Shown here: positions 52,370 through 61,518 of the stretch, in pieces
Layout: each line of letters begins with the position of its first letter
How positions within the stretch are numbered: the first letter of the stretch is position 1
DNA from: JAEYXS01 sp943367715
GTDB taxonomy: Bacteria; Verrucomicrobiota; Verrucomicrobiia; Limisphaerales; JAEYXS01
Assembly (NCBI GenBank): GCA_943367715.1
Contig: CALRJY020000004.1
Span: 1 to 64,000 of the forward strand
Reading direction: 5' to 3'
Length of the DNA stretch: 64,000 bases
Notes under the pieces: generated by a model
What the model saw: only the letters and a program-made list of their open reading frames with translations
Databases searched by the model: none
Told to the model about the DNA's origin: nothing
Program-made: the position numbers and the translations under genes

Positions 52370-54595
52370 CTACGTCAACTGTCCGCTTCGGGCGGCCGCG
52401 CGCATCAAATGCAGTTCCGTATATTCGTAGTCATCTCCGAGCTTATCTTTCACCGGCCCTAAGGCCTCCACTCCGCATTGATCAAAGGCCTTCAAGATCG
52501 CCGCGTGCTTGCGCTTCGGCACCAGCTTGGAAATCTCCACTGGCTCGCCCAATTCGATCGCCTTGGCCAGATGCGTGGCTACCGTTCCTTCGGCGATTTT
52601 CCGCTCACGCGCAATCTCCGCCAGAGTCCGCCCCTCCCGGAACATCCGCAACGTGACAAAATGCGAATCCCCCAGCACCTCGGCATTCAGCTCGCGCTGC
52701 ATCTTCTTGATCAATTGGCCGGTCGTGACACCCACAAAAGTCTGCCGTGAATTACTCTTCAGGTATTGCCGGATGGCCTCGCAGAACACATCACTGAACT
52801 CCGCCAGCTTCTTCTCGCCTACGCCCGAGATGCCTGCGAACTCACGGCTCGATGTCGGATAGCTCCGTGCCATTTCACGCAAGGAGGTATCGCCAAAGAT
52901 GATGTAGCTCGGCACGCCACGTTCCTCGGCCAGCTTGCGCCGTAGATCGCGCAAGACATCGAACAAACCTTCGTCGCACTGGATCTGACCGGGCTTCACC
53001 TTCTTTACCACGGGTGCTTCCATCTGACGCGTCAGTGTGATCGGCTTGCGCTCTTTTAAGGCGATACCGCCCTCTGCCGTCAGTTCCAACGTCACGAATT
53101 GTCCCGTTAATTGTTTTACCAACCCCATCCGCACCAATTCGCGCCCGATGCCCTGCCAATCCGTGCGAGTGAATTCCTTGCCGATACCATACGTGGACAA
53201 AGTCTCATGCCCCCAGCGCCGTACATTTTCCGTATCCGCGCCGCTAAGCACCTCCACGATGTGATTCAACCCGAAGGCAAAACCGGTCTTCTGCTTCACG
53301 CGAAAGACGCAGGACATGAACTTCTGCGCCGCCACCGTCCCGTCAAATTTTTCCCGTGGCGCCAGGCAGTTATCACAAGCCCCACAATTCTCTTCCTCGA
53401 ACTTCTCGCTAAAATAACGCAGCAGCACCACGCGACGGCACTCGCTGCTCTCCGCATAATGCGTCATCAATGCCAGTTGCTCCAAGGCGACGCGCTGCTC
53501 CTCCTCGCTCGGTTTCTCCGCGATGAACTTCTTCTGCTTCATCTCATCGCCTACGCTGAAGAGCAGCAGGCAATCAGAGGGCAATCCATCGCGTCCCGCA
53601 CGACCGGTCTCCTGATAGTAGCTCTCGATGTTCTTCGGCAGATCATGATGCACCACGAAACGCACGTTCGGCTTGTTGATTCCCATGCCGAAGGCGATGG
53701 TCGCGCAGATCACGCGCACTTCATCACGCAGGAACTTCTCCTGGTTGCCCGCCCGCTCCTCGGCCTCCATCTGGCCGTGATAATGCGCCGCCGGCACACC
53801 ATCGAAACGCAATTGCGCCGCCAGCTTCTCCGTCGTCGCCCGCGCCTGACAATAAATGATGCCGCTCTCGTCCTTCCGCGCGCGCAAGAACTCCAGCAGC
53901 TGCGCATACGCCTTCGACTTCGGCACGATGCGGTAGTTCAGGTTCGGCCGATTGAAGCTCGCGACATAGATCGCCGGATCGCGCAGGTGCAACTGCGTGA
54001 CGATGTCTGAGCGTACCCGATCCGTAGCCGTGGCCGTCAACGCCATCATCGGCACGTTCGGCAACCAGCTCCGCATGGTGGCAAGTTGACGATACTCCGG
54101 CCGGAAATCATGGCCCCACTCACTGATGCAATGCGCCTCATCCACCGCCACCAGCGCCGTCTTCCAGCGCTTCAGCGAATCGATGAAGCCCGGCATCATC
54201 AGCCGCTCGGGAGCCACATAGAGCAAGCGATACTCGCCGTCATTCAGCTTGCGCATCCGCGCTCCCGCTTCCGCGCCGGTGATGGAAGAATTCAGAAACG
54301 TCGCCGGCACACCCGCGGTCGTGAGCGCATCCACCTGGTCTTTCATCAAAGCGATGAGGGGCGAGATGACTACCGTGAGGCCGGAACGTGCAAGAGCAGG
54401 CAATTGATAACAGAGCGACTTGCCACCACCCGTAGGCAACAGGGCAAAAACGTCCCGCCCCGCCAATGAATCACGAATGATGCCCGCTTGCTGCGGACGA
54501 AAGGCGGTGTAACCGAAGTACTGCTTTAATAGGGCAAGCAACTCCTGCTCAGACACGCGGCGAAAGGTATGAGGCGCAGTGGATGAAAACAACAA
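52370..54595 (-). CDS. recQ: ATP-dependent DNA helicase RecQ
   Basis: 741 residues. Walker A 'LLPTGGGKS' (K59), the DEAH box at 152-155, and the helicase C-terminal motif 'HHDLPKNIESYYQETGRAGRDGLPSDC'. The zinc site is 'CRRVVLLRYFSEKFEEENCGACDNC', followed by the RQC winged helix, an HRDC domain ('LFDVLRDLRRKLAEERGVPSYIIFGD') and an extra C-terminal helical part with a second helix-turn-helix ('RTLAEIARERKIAEGTVATHL'). It acts in recombination and replication-fork repair. Confidence 0.95.
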   Translation of the reverse strand: MLFSSTAPHTFRRVSEQELLALLKQYFGYTAFRPQQAGIIRDSLAGRDVFALLPTGGGKSLCYQLPALARSGLTVVISPLIALMKDQVDALTTAGVPATFLNSSITGAEAGARMRKLNDGEYRLLYVAPERLMMPGFIDSLKRWKTALVAVDEAHCISEWGHDFRPEYRQLATMRSWLPNVPMMALTATATDRVRSDIVTQLHLRDPAIYVASFNRPNLNYRIVPKSKAYAQLLEFLRARKDESGIIYCQARATTEKLAAQLRFDGVPAAHYHGQMEAEERAGNQEKFLRDEVRVICATIAFGMGINKPNVRFVVHHDLPKNIESYYQETGRAGRDGLPSDCLLLFSVGDEMKQKKFIAEKPSEEEQRVALEQLALMTHYAESSECRRVVLLRYFSEKFEEENCGACDNCLAPREKFDGTVAAQKFMSCVFRVKQKTGFAFGLNHIVEVLSGADTENVRRWGHETLSTYGIGKEFTRTDWQGIGRELVRMGLVKQLTGQFVTLELTAEGGIALKERKPITLTRQMEAPVVKKVKPGQIQCDEGLFDVLRDLRRKLAEERGVPSYIIFGDTSLREMARSYPTSSREFAGISGVGEKKLAEFSDVFCEAIRQYLKSNSRQTFVGVTTGQLIKKMQRELNAEVLGDSHFVTLRMFREGRTLAEIARERKIAEGTVATHLAKAIELGEPVEISKLVPKRKHAAILKAFDQCGVEALGPVKDKLGDDYEYTELHLMRAAARSGQLT

Positions 54596-54721
54596 TGAAT
54601 CATGGTGAAGTCTTAGGATTTAGGCGATTGACCATTCGATCGACATCGAAGCAAGATGCCTCATCGTCGCAGCCCTAAAATGTCGATCGCCAGAGGAGCC
54701 GATTCAACGAGACACAATCAC

Positions 54722-55015
54722 ATGGCTATGAACCCTACACGTTCTGCAACCAAAGCTGCATTAATCGCGTTGGTATTGTCCATCGGTACCCATCCAACAG
54801 GCGATCCACTGAGCGGATTCATCAATGGCATCATTCCATCTATACTTGTTTGGGTAGGCCTACGGATGGTGCTTCGCTCGGAAAAGGCACAATCCTGGTC
54901 AGGTATTCAGAGACTTGGGATGTGCGTCGTTTTCATTATCGCTGCGGTACTTTTGGCGACACTCACCACTTGGATCATAATCCAAACAAAACCAGAATTA
55001 GCTCCCTACAGGTAG
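54722..55015 (+). CDS. Small hypothetical membrane protein
   Basis: 97 residues from the ATG at 54722. Two or three hydrophobic segments at about 10-25, 32-50 and 65-90. It is not recognised, and codon use is less biased than in neighbours. It lies between recQ and the DUF1800 gene. Confidence 0.45.
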   Translation: MAMNPTRSATKAALIALVLSIGTHPTGDPLSGFINGIIPSILVWVGLRMVLRSEKAQSWSGIQRLGMCVVFIIAAVLLATLTTWIIIQTKPELAPYR

Positions 55016-55107
55016 ATATCAGTCACTGTGCCCTTTGGAGAGGCGCGTTTTTCATTAGAAAAACTGCTTAAATAGCAATATTTGCTAAGATATTTTAATC
55101 TTCGCGA

Positions 55108-57786
55108 ATGGCATTGCGAATGCTTAATGACTCGGCAACCAACGCCGAGAAACAGGACAAAGTTGTGAGTATTAAGGGCACTTTACGGTTAACGAGTGGT
55201 GACTGGAGCATCAGAGGCTTCGCTTCTAAAATGCTCCTCTTGAGCCTGGGTTTCCTTCCCTTCGTGTCGGCGAAAGCCATCGACCAGAACGGCAACCAGC
55301 TCAACGACATCTGGGAAATCATCCATGGTGCACAAGCACTTACGGCGACCGGTGATGCGGACGGTGACGGCGTCAGCAACCTCGACGAAAGCCGTGCCGG
55401 CACGAATCCTTTCGATGCCAATTCGTATCCCTGGCTGCAATTGCAAACCGTATCGGGCCAGTCCTTTCAATTGAATTGGAGCAGTCAGGGCGGCAAGCGC
55501 TACGAATTGCTGGCCACGGACGATCTAGCGCAAGGCACCTGGTCTGCGATCTCCACGAACTTGATACCGGCGGACACGCTCTCCTCCCGGCTCTTGAGCG
55601 TCACCAACTCCAACTATCGCTTCTTCCGCGTCTCCATCGCGGATGTTGACTCCGATGGTGACAGCATCCTCGATTGGGAAGAGGCGCGTTTGGGTTTCAA
55701 CCCCCGGAGTTCGCACACGGACCGCTCCAACTCCACCGACCAGCAGCGCATCACCGCCGGTCTCGCAGCAAACAACACCGTCACGATTTCCACGCTTGAT
55801 CCGAATATCTACGAACGTTGGCCCGATGGCGGCTTGATCGCCATCCGCCGCACGGGCGGTTTGAGACAGATCACGGTGAACTTCAATTGGGGCGGTTCCG
55901 CCGTCTTGAACACGGACTATACTGTCAACGCGACCACCAGCATCGTCATGCCCATGGGTGTGCGCGAGGTTTGGCTGGCGCTGCAACCGATCGCCGATGC
56001 AGTGGACAATGAACCGACGGAAAATATCACCGTCACCTTGCAATCCGGCACCGGCTACGCCCTCGGCAGCCAGACCGTCGCCACAGTGAATCTGCATAAT
56101 GAAACGCCGACGAGCCTGCCAAATCCGAAGGAAGCCGCGCGTTTCATCATTCAAGCATCATTCGGTCCGAATGCGGATACCGATAGCGATGGCATTCCCG
56201 AGAACGTGGAGGAAGTGATGCAACTGGGCATCGAGGGCTGGATCGACAACCAATTCGCCCGCCCCGTCGGCCGCTTGCAACCGTTCACGGAATTCATCGT
56301 CTCGGTGACTAATTTCTACACGGACCGGAAGCAGGCCGCGTGGTGGAATCGCGTGATGGGTGTGAACAAACTGCGCCCGGATGATACCCAGACTGTTCTG
56401 CCCGATTATTTGCGTCAGCGGGTCGGCTTTGCGCTCAGCGAGATTTTTGTCATCTCAGACCGCACGGAAATGGTCGGCGGCGACCCGCGCGGCATGGCGA
56501 ATTACTACGACATATTGCTGGCCAATTCCTTCGGAAATTTCCGCGACCTGCTGCATGATGTCAGCCTGCACCCCTGCATGGGCATCTACCTCAGCCACAT
56601 GCTGAATCGCAAGCCCGATCCGGCCAACAATATCTACCCGGATGAAAATTATGCGCGTGAAGTGATGCAGCTTTTCTCCATCGGCCTGTGGGAATTGAAC
56701 CTCGATGGCTCGCGCAAACTCGACGCGCAAAACCAGCCCATCCCCACCTATAACAACTCGCACATCACTGAATTTGCCCGCGTCTTCACTGGCCTGAGCT
56801 TTGCCGGACCGAACTTTTTCAGCCTTTTTCCGCAAGACTTCACCCAGCCCATGAAGCTTTGGGACCGCTATCACGATTGCGATCCCAAGACCTTGTTGAA
56901 TGGGGTCACGCTCCCCGCCCGAACCGCCACGGCGAATCCTGACACCGGTGCCGCGGCCGCAGCGGATATCAATGCCGCCATCGACAATCTTTTCAATCAT
57001 CCGAATGTCGGCCCGTTCATCGGCCGCCAGTTGATCCAACGCTTCGTGACGTCCAATCCAAGCCCGGAATACATCGCCCGCGTTGCCTCTGCTTTTAATA
57101 ACAATGGCAACGGTGTGCGGGGTGATATGAAGGCGGTGATCAAGGCGGTGCTGCTGGATATCGAAGCCCGTGATCCGCAGATGATGAATATGCCCACCTA
57201 CGGCAAGCTGCGCGAACCGCTGATACGCGTAGTTAATTTCGCTACGGCCTTCAGCGCGGGAGCGTCGAATGGTTACTTTGGCTTGAGCGCCTTCGCCATG
57301 GATCACGCGCAGGAAACCTTGAATGCGCCCAGCGTGTTCAACTTCTTCCAACCCAGTTACAGCCCGCCGGGCATCTTGAATGATGCGGGGCTCGTGGCTC
57401 CGGAATTCCAGATCATCAATGCCAGCACGGCCATTTCTGCGCCGAACTATTTCGCCAATGCGCTACGCAATAACGACCTGCACCGCTGGGGTGCGGGCGA
57501 CGCACAGAAAGCCGTGCGGCTGAACCTGACGCCCGAACTTTCATTGATACTGCCGGAACAGTACCATTCGCAGAACCAACCTAACGTGACTCCGTTCGAT
57601 ACGGATCCCCTGCTCCAACGTCTCGACATGGTGCTAACGGGCGGCACGCTCTCACCGGAACAATTCCAGATCATACGCGAAGCGGTGAACCAGATCCCTA
57701 CCAATTCGTGGCAATGGCACAAGGAAAGGGTGTGGCTGGCGATTTACCTCGTGCTCACGTCACCAGACTTTTGCGTGCAACGTTGA
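55108..57786 (+). CDS. Secreted DUF1800 protein with calcium-binding and Calx-beta-like regions
   Basis: 892 residues; an ATG at 55231 would start directly at a hydrophobic signal. Residues 60-100 hold a thrombospondin-3-like repeat ('DADGDGVSNLDESRAGTNPFDANS'), and a second Asp-rich loop lies near 177. A Calx-beta-like domain covers about 230-335. The DUF1800 domain follows, with 'DENYAREVMQLFSIGLWELNLDGS' and 'PFIGRQLIQRFVTSNPSPEYIARV'. DUF1800 genes are nearly always followed by DUF1501 genes, as here (17-base gap), so the pair should act together outside the cytoplasm. The activity is unknown. Confidence 0.86.
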   Translation: MALRMLNDSATNAEKQDKVVSIKGTLRLTSGDWSIRGFASKMLLLSLGFLPFVSAKAIDQNGNQLNDIWEIIHGAQALTATGDADGDGVSNLDESRAGTNPFDANSYPWLQLQTVSGQSFQLNWSSQGGKRYELLATDDLAQGTWSAISTNLIPADTLSSRLLSVTNSNYRFFRVSIADVDSDGDSILDWEEARLGFNPRSSHTDRSNSTDQQRITAGLAANNTVTISTLDPNIYERWPDGGLIAIRRTGGLRQITVNFNWGGSAVLNTDYTVNATTSIVMPMGVREVWLALQPIADAVDNEPTENITVTLQSGTGYALGSQTVATVNLHNETPTSLPNPKEAARFIIQASFGPNADTDSDGIPENVEEVMQLGIEGWIDNQFARPVGRLQPFTEFIVSVTNFYTDRKQAAWWNRVMGVNKLRPDDTQTVLPDYLRQRVGFALSEIFVISDRTEMVGGDPRGMANYYDILLANSFGNFRDLLHDVSLHPCMGIYLSHMLNRKPDPANNIYPDENYAREVMQLFSIGLWELNLDGSRKLDAQNQPIPTYNNSHITEFARVFTGLSFAGPNFFSLFPQDFTQPMKLWDRYHDCDPKTLLNGVTLPARTATANPDTGAAAAADINAAIDNLFNHPNVGPFIGRQLIQRFVTSNPSPEYIARVASAFNNNGNGVRGDMKAVIKAVLLDIEARDPQMMNMPTYGKLREPLIRVVNFATAFSAGASNGYFGLSAFAMDHAQETLNAPSVFNFFQPSYSPPGILNDAGLVAPEFQIINASTAISAPNYFANALRNNDLHRWGAGDAQKAVRLNLTPELSLILPEQYHSQNQPNVTPFDTDPLLQRLDMVLTGGTLSPEQFQIIREAVNQIPTNSWQWHKERVWLAIYLVLTSPDFCVQR

Positions 57787-57803
57787 TTTAAATTTTAACG
57801 CAC

Positions 57804-59222
57804 ATGAAGAAAGATTCTTCCATCGTCTCCCGCCGCCGCTTCCTCGGCCAGGCCAGTTGCGCCGCCATCAGCGGTGTCTCGGTGCTGAACACCTTGCTGA
57901 ACCTCCGGCTCGCTGGCGACCTGGCTGCAGCGGAGCCGCCCGCGAACAACGAGTATCGCGCGCTCGTCTGTCTTTTCCTGAACGGCGGCAATGACTCCTA
58001 CAACATGCTCGTGCCACGCGGTGATGCCGAGCACGCCGAGTATGCGACCATCCGTCAAGACCTCGCGCTCGCGAAGAATTCGCTGCTGCCCATCAATCCG
58101 CAAAACATTACCGGCAAACAGCTCGGCGTGCATCCGGGCATGCCGGAGCTGGCGAACTTGTTCGAAGCAGGCAAGGCAGCGTTCGTTGCTAATGTCGGCA
58201 CGCTCGTCGAGCCCGTGACGAAGGCCCAATACAACGCCGGTTCCGTTTCCCTGCCGATCGGTCTCTTCTCGCACTCAGACCAGACAGAGCAATGGCAGAC
58301 CTCCCTGCCGCAATCTCGTGCCGGTGTCGGCTGGGGTGGACGCATGGCCGATCTCTTGCAGAGCCTGAACGGCAATCAGCAGGTGTCCATGAACATCTCG
58401 CTGAACGGCAGCAACGTGTGGCAGGCCGGTCGCAACGTCACCGAATACGCGATCACCTCCGCCGGTGCCGTGGGCTTGACCAATTACCGTCCTGCGTGGC
58501 AGGCGAACGATAATCTGATACAGGCCCGTAGCGCCGGTGTGGACCGGCAGTTGAACGTCCAATACCAGAACCTGCTCGCCCAGGCATTCGTCACGTCGAA
58601 GCGCAATTCCGTGGACGCTTACACTTCTTTCGCGGCGGCGACGAATCTGACTTTGCCCAACGGAGCCACATTCCCGGCGGACAATCCCTTGAGCGCTTCC
58701 TTTCAGATGATCGCCAAGGCCATTGCCGGACGCTCAGCCTTGGGCGTCACCCGTCAGACATTTTTCGTCTCGCTCGGCGGCTGGGATCATCATGATGAAG
58801 TGGTGGCCAATCAGGATCGAATGCTGCCTTATGTCAGCGGTGCAGTCGGGGCTTTCTACAATGCCCTCACGCTGCTGGGCATCCAGGACCAGGTCACGCT
58901 CTTCACCGCCTCTGACTTCGGCCGCACCTTGACCTCCAATGGTCGCGGTTCCGATCACGCGTGGGCAGGCAATCATTTCGTAGTTGGCGGTGGGGTGAAT
59001 GGCCGCCGCATCTACGGTCAGTATCCTGATCTCTATCAGGGCAGTTCCTTGGACGTGGGCCGGGGCCGTTTGATTCCTACCACCAGTGTGGACGCTTACT
59101 TTGCCGAACTGGCGCTTTGGCTCGGCGTCAGCAAATCCAGCCTGCCCTTGGTGCTGCCGAATATTTCGAATTTCTATTCGCCAAGCAGTAGTGCACCGCC
59201 GCTGGGTTTTCTGCTGAGTTAA
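57804..59222 (+). CDS. DUF1501 protein, Tat-exported, partner of DUF1800
   Basis: 472 residues. The Tat signal is SRRRFLGQASC near residues 9-19. The body has 'ALVCLFLNGGNDSYNMLVPRGDAEH', 'FVSLGGWDHHDEVVANQD' and 'TASDFGRTLTSNGRGSDHAWAGNHFVVGG', with His and Asp residues that would bind metal in an alkaline-phosphatase-like fold. It is a distant relative of the DUF1501 protein at 3184, but belongs to the DUF1800-linked branch. Confidence 0.9.
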   Translation: MKKDSSIVSRRRFLGQASCAAISGVSVLNTLLNLRLAGDLAAAEPPANNEYRALVCLFLNGGNDSYNMLVPRGDAEHAEYATIRQDLALAKNSLLPINPQNITGKQLGVHPGMPELANLFEAGKAAFVANVGTLVEPVTKAQYNAGSVSLPIGLFSHSDQTEQWQTSLPQSRAGVGWGGRMADLLQSLNGNQQVSMNISLNGSNVWQAGRNVTEYAITSAGAVGLTNYRPAWQANDNLIQARSAGVDRQLNVQYQNLLAQAFVTSKRNSVDAYTSFAAATNLTLPNGATFPADNPLSASFQMIAKAIAGRSALGVTRQTFFVSLGGWDHHDEVVANQDRMLPYVSGAVGAFYNALTLLGIQDQVTLFTASDFGRTLTSNGRGSDHAWAGNHFVVGGGVNGRRIYGQYPDLYQGSSLDVGRGRLIPTTSVDAYFAELALWLGVSKSSLPLVLPNISNFYSPSSSAPPLGFLLS

Positions 59223-59262
59223 GCAGATTGCTTTGGCTCAACCGTGATGCTAATCACGAAGC

Positions 59263-59727
59263 ATGGCTGAACTGGAGAATATCCGCGCTTACTTGCGGCT
59301 GGACGAAAATCTGGCCACCAGCGGCATGCCGCGACCGGAGCAATTCGCGGATATTGCGCAGGCGGGGTTCAAAACAGTCATCAATCTTGCACTGCCGACC
59401 TCGGACAATGCCCTGGCGAACGAAGGCGAATTGGTCACGCGCGCGGGCATGACCTATATCCACATTCCCGTGAATTTTGAGAAACCGCCGGTTGAGGACT
59501 TCGAGCGCTTCACGCAAATGCTCACTACTTGCACTAGTCAGAAGGTCTGGGTGCATTGCGCGGCGAATATGCGTGTTTCCGCATTCGTGTTCCTCCATCG
59601 CCTGCGCACTCAAAGCGCTTCCCGCGAGCAAGCGGAACAGGATCTTCGACGTATCTGGGAACCAGAGGATGCCTGGCTCGTTCTTGTAAACGAGCAACTG
59701 GTCAAAATGGGACAAAAGCCTTTGTAA
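59263..59727 (+). CDS. Protein tyrosine phosphatase-like protein with C-x4-R loop
   Basis: 154 residues, a small dual-specificity-phosphatase-like fold: 'LATSGMPRPEQFADIAQAGFKTVINLALP' is the early part, and the P-loop is H98-C99-A-A-N-M-R104. The loop has four residues between Cys and Arg, not the usual five, as in a known group of bacterial relatives. It should be cytoplasmic. Phosphatase activity is not certain. Confidence 0.75.
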   Translation: MAELENIRAYLRLDENLATSGMPRPEQFADIAQAGFKTVINLALPTSDNALANEGELVTRAGMTYIHIPVNFEKPPVEDFERFTQMLTTCTSQKVWVHCAANMRVSAFVFLHRLRTQSASREQAEQDLRRIWEPEDAWLVLVNEQLVKMGQKPL

Positions 59728-59845
59728 GCTGCATTGCCGCTTGCCCTGTCCTAAGTTTTCCCTTTAATTCCCCGCCTGTTGTGCCAGCCCAGACCACGGG
59801 CCTGAGGCAACCTGAAAGTGGTCACTCCCCCTTTTTGATTTGAAC

Positions 59846-60925
59846 ATGAAGACGCATTGTATTTCTTTGAACTGGAAGAAATTGACGGTTTTAGCCGCGA
59901 CCACGCTGCTGACGGCGATCAACGCCTCGGCTCATTCCGAGACGAACACGCCGCCACCATTCGATGACACCAAGTGGAATACCGTCATCACCACTGGCTC
60001 TGGGGTAAACACGTATCAGACTGTGCCGAACTGGGCGCAGATCCCCAGCAAGCTGCAGCTTGGCCCCACGCACGGCAGTGTCATCGTGGACAAGAAGGGC
60101 CTGGTCTATGTGAGCACGGATTCCACGAATGGTTTCTACATCTTCTCTGCTGAGGGCAAGCTGATCCGCACCATGGCACCGGAACTCTCCGGCATGCACG
60201 GCATGGTCATCCGTGAAGAAAACGGCAAGGAGTTCATCTACGGCGGCCAGGTGAAAAATGCGCGCGCGGTGAAGTTCACCTTGGATGGCGAAGTGGTGCT
60301 TTCCCTGCCCTATCCCAAAGAAGCGAACGTCTATCCGGAAGGAAAAGGCTACAAACCCACAAGCGTCGCCGTGGCCCCGAATGGCGACATCTTCGTGGCC
60401 GATGGCTACGGGCTTTCGTTCATCCACAAGTATGATGCCAAAGGCTCATATCTGAAAACCTTCGGCGGCAAAGGCAAGGACGACGGCAAGTTCGCCGTCT
60501 GCCACGGTATCGCGATCGATACACGTTCCGGCAAGCCGTTGTTGCTCGTGTGCGACCGCGAGAATCGCCGTCTTCAGCACTACGACCTCGAAGGTAACTT
60601 CGTCGCGACCTTGGCCACGAACCTGCGCCGTCCGTGTGCGGTTTCCATTCACGAGGGCAATGTGGCGATCGCTGAACTCGAAGGTCGTGTGACCATTCTC
60701 GACAAGAACAATCAGATCGCGACGCATCTCGGTGACAATCCGGATCGCACGCTTTGGGCGAAGTTCGATGCCGCTCCTTCAGTTTGGGTGCCCGGTGTCT
60801 TCACCGCCCCACACGGTCTCACATATGATGCTTCCGGCAATCTCTATGTTCAGGACTGGAACAAGACCGGTCGTGTAACCAAGCTAATCAAAGCCAGCCA
60901 GACGGCCAGCGCGGCTGCCAAGTAA
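59846..60925 (+). CDS. Secreted six-bladed beta-propeller (NHL-like) protein
   Basis: 359 residues from the ATG at 59846. A signal peptide ends near residue 30 (NASAHS). Repeats of the form 'PtsvAvapnGdifVaDgy...ihkyd.kG.ylktfGgkG' mark an NHL-type propeller similar to peptidyl-glycine lyases and SMP-30-like proteins. The catalytic residues of those enzymes cannot be confirmed by eye. A strong terminator follows. Confidence 0.8.
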   Translation: MKTHCISLNWKKLTVLAATTLLTAINASAHSETNTPPPFDDTKWNTVITTGSGVNTYQTVPNWAQIPSKLQLGPTHGSVIVDKKGLVYVSTDSTNGFYIFSAEGKLIRTMAPELSGMHGMVIREENGKEFIYGGQVKNARAVKFTLDGEVVLSLPYPKEANVYPEGKGYKPTSVAVAPNGDIFVADGYGLSFIHKYDAKGSYLKTFGGKGKDDGKFAVCHGIAIDTRSGKPLLLVCDRENRRLQHYDLEGNFVATLATNLRRPCAVSIHEGNVAIAELEGRVTILDKNNQIATHLGDNPDRTLWAKFDAAPSVWVPGVFTAPHGLTYDASGNLYVQDWNKTGRVTKLIKASQTASAAAK

Positions 60926-60946
60926 GCGATTAGCAATTCATCATTA

Positions 60947-60975
60947 AAAGACGGCCTTCGGGCCGTCTTTTTATT
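60947..60975. terminator. Bidirectional intrinsic terminator
   Basis: AAAGACGGCC (60947-60956), loop TTCG, GGCCGTCTTT (60961-60970), flanked by A and T runs. It ends both the propeller gene and the convergent acetyltransferase gene. Confidence 0.85.
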
Positions 60976-61448
60976 TACAGCTTCATGGCGAAGTGGATTT
61001 GACGTCCCACTTCCTTGAAACCGCATGAAGGATACAAATGATTGCCCACTTCGTTGTAAGCCATCGTCTCGATCATCGCGTATTCCATGCCCTGTTCACG
61101 GAAGTAAGCGAGCGCATGTTCAATCAACTTGCGCCCCAGACCTTGTCCACGCGTTGAGGCATCTACCGCCAAGTTTGGGATGCGACCTTTGCCTAGCTCA
61201 CGATCAATCCGCGTGGTGATGTAGCCCACCACCTTGCCGTCCGCTTCAGCGACAAATACGCCGGTTGGATTCGCCGCCACATCATCATCAATGTGCCGGG
61301 CCTTACGCCAGCGCCAGTCGTGGCCGTTCAGGATGCCGCACTCTTCCTCCACCTTTTGGTCAATCGCGATGCCTGCGAAACCTTCCAGAGTCAGGCGCTT
61401 CAATTCCTCCAGATCAGACGGCTGATAGGTGCGTAAGTGGATGTCCAT
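60975..61448 (-). CDS. GNAT family N-acetyltransferase
   Basis: 157 residues. The acetyl-CoA loop is 'DASTRGQGLGRKLIEHAL' (R-G-Q-G-L-G) after the beta-4 strand 'IPNLAVD', and the C-terminal 'GNHLYPSCGFKEVGRQIHF' is typical. The substrate is unknown. The gene is monocistronic, between two terminators. Confidence 0.88.
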   Translation of the reverse strand: MDIHLRTYQPSDLEELKRLTLEGFAGIAIDQKVEEECGILNGHDWRWRKARHIDDDVAANPTGVFVAEADGKVVGYITTRIDRELGKGRIPNLAVDASTRGQGLGRKLIEHALAYFREQGMEYAMIETMAYNEVGNHLYPSCGFKEVGRQIHFAMKL

Positions 61449-61463
61449 GCACCTATAATGACG

Positions 61464-61500
61464 AAAACCGGGCGCAGACTCAATCCCTGCGCCCGGTTTT
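61464..61500. terminator. Intrinsic terminator downstream of the alcohol dehydrogenase gene
   Basis: Arms AAAACCGGGCGCAG (61464-61477) and CTGCGCCCGGTTTT (61487-61500) are perfect complements. The short T runs at both ends fit termination of the minus-strand dehydrogenase transcript. Confidence 0.75.
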
Positions 61501-61518
61501 GATAATCAATTTAAGCGG

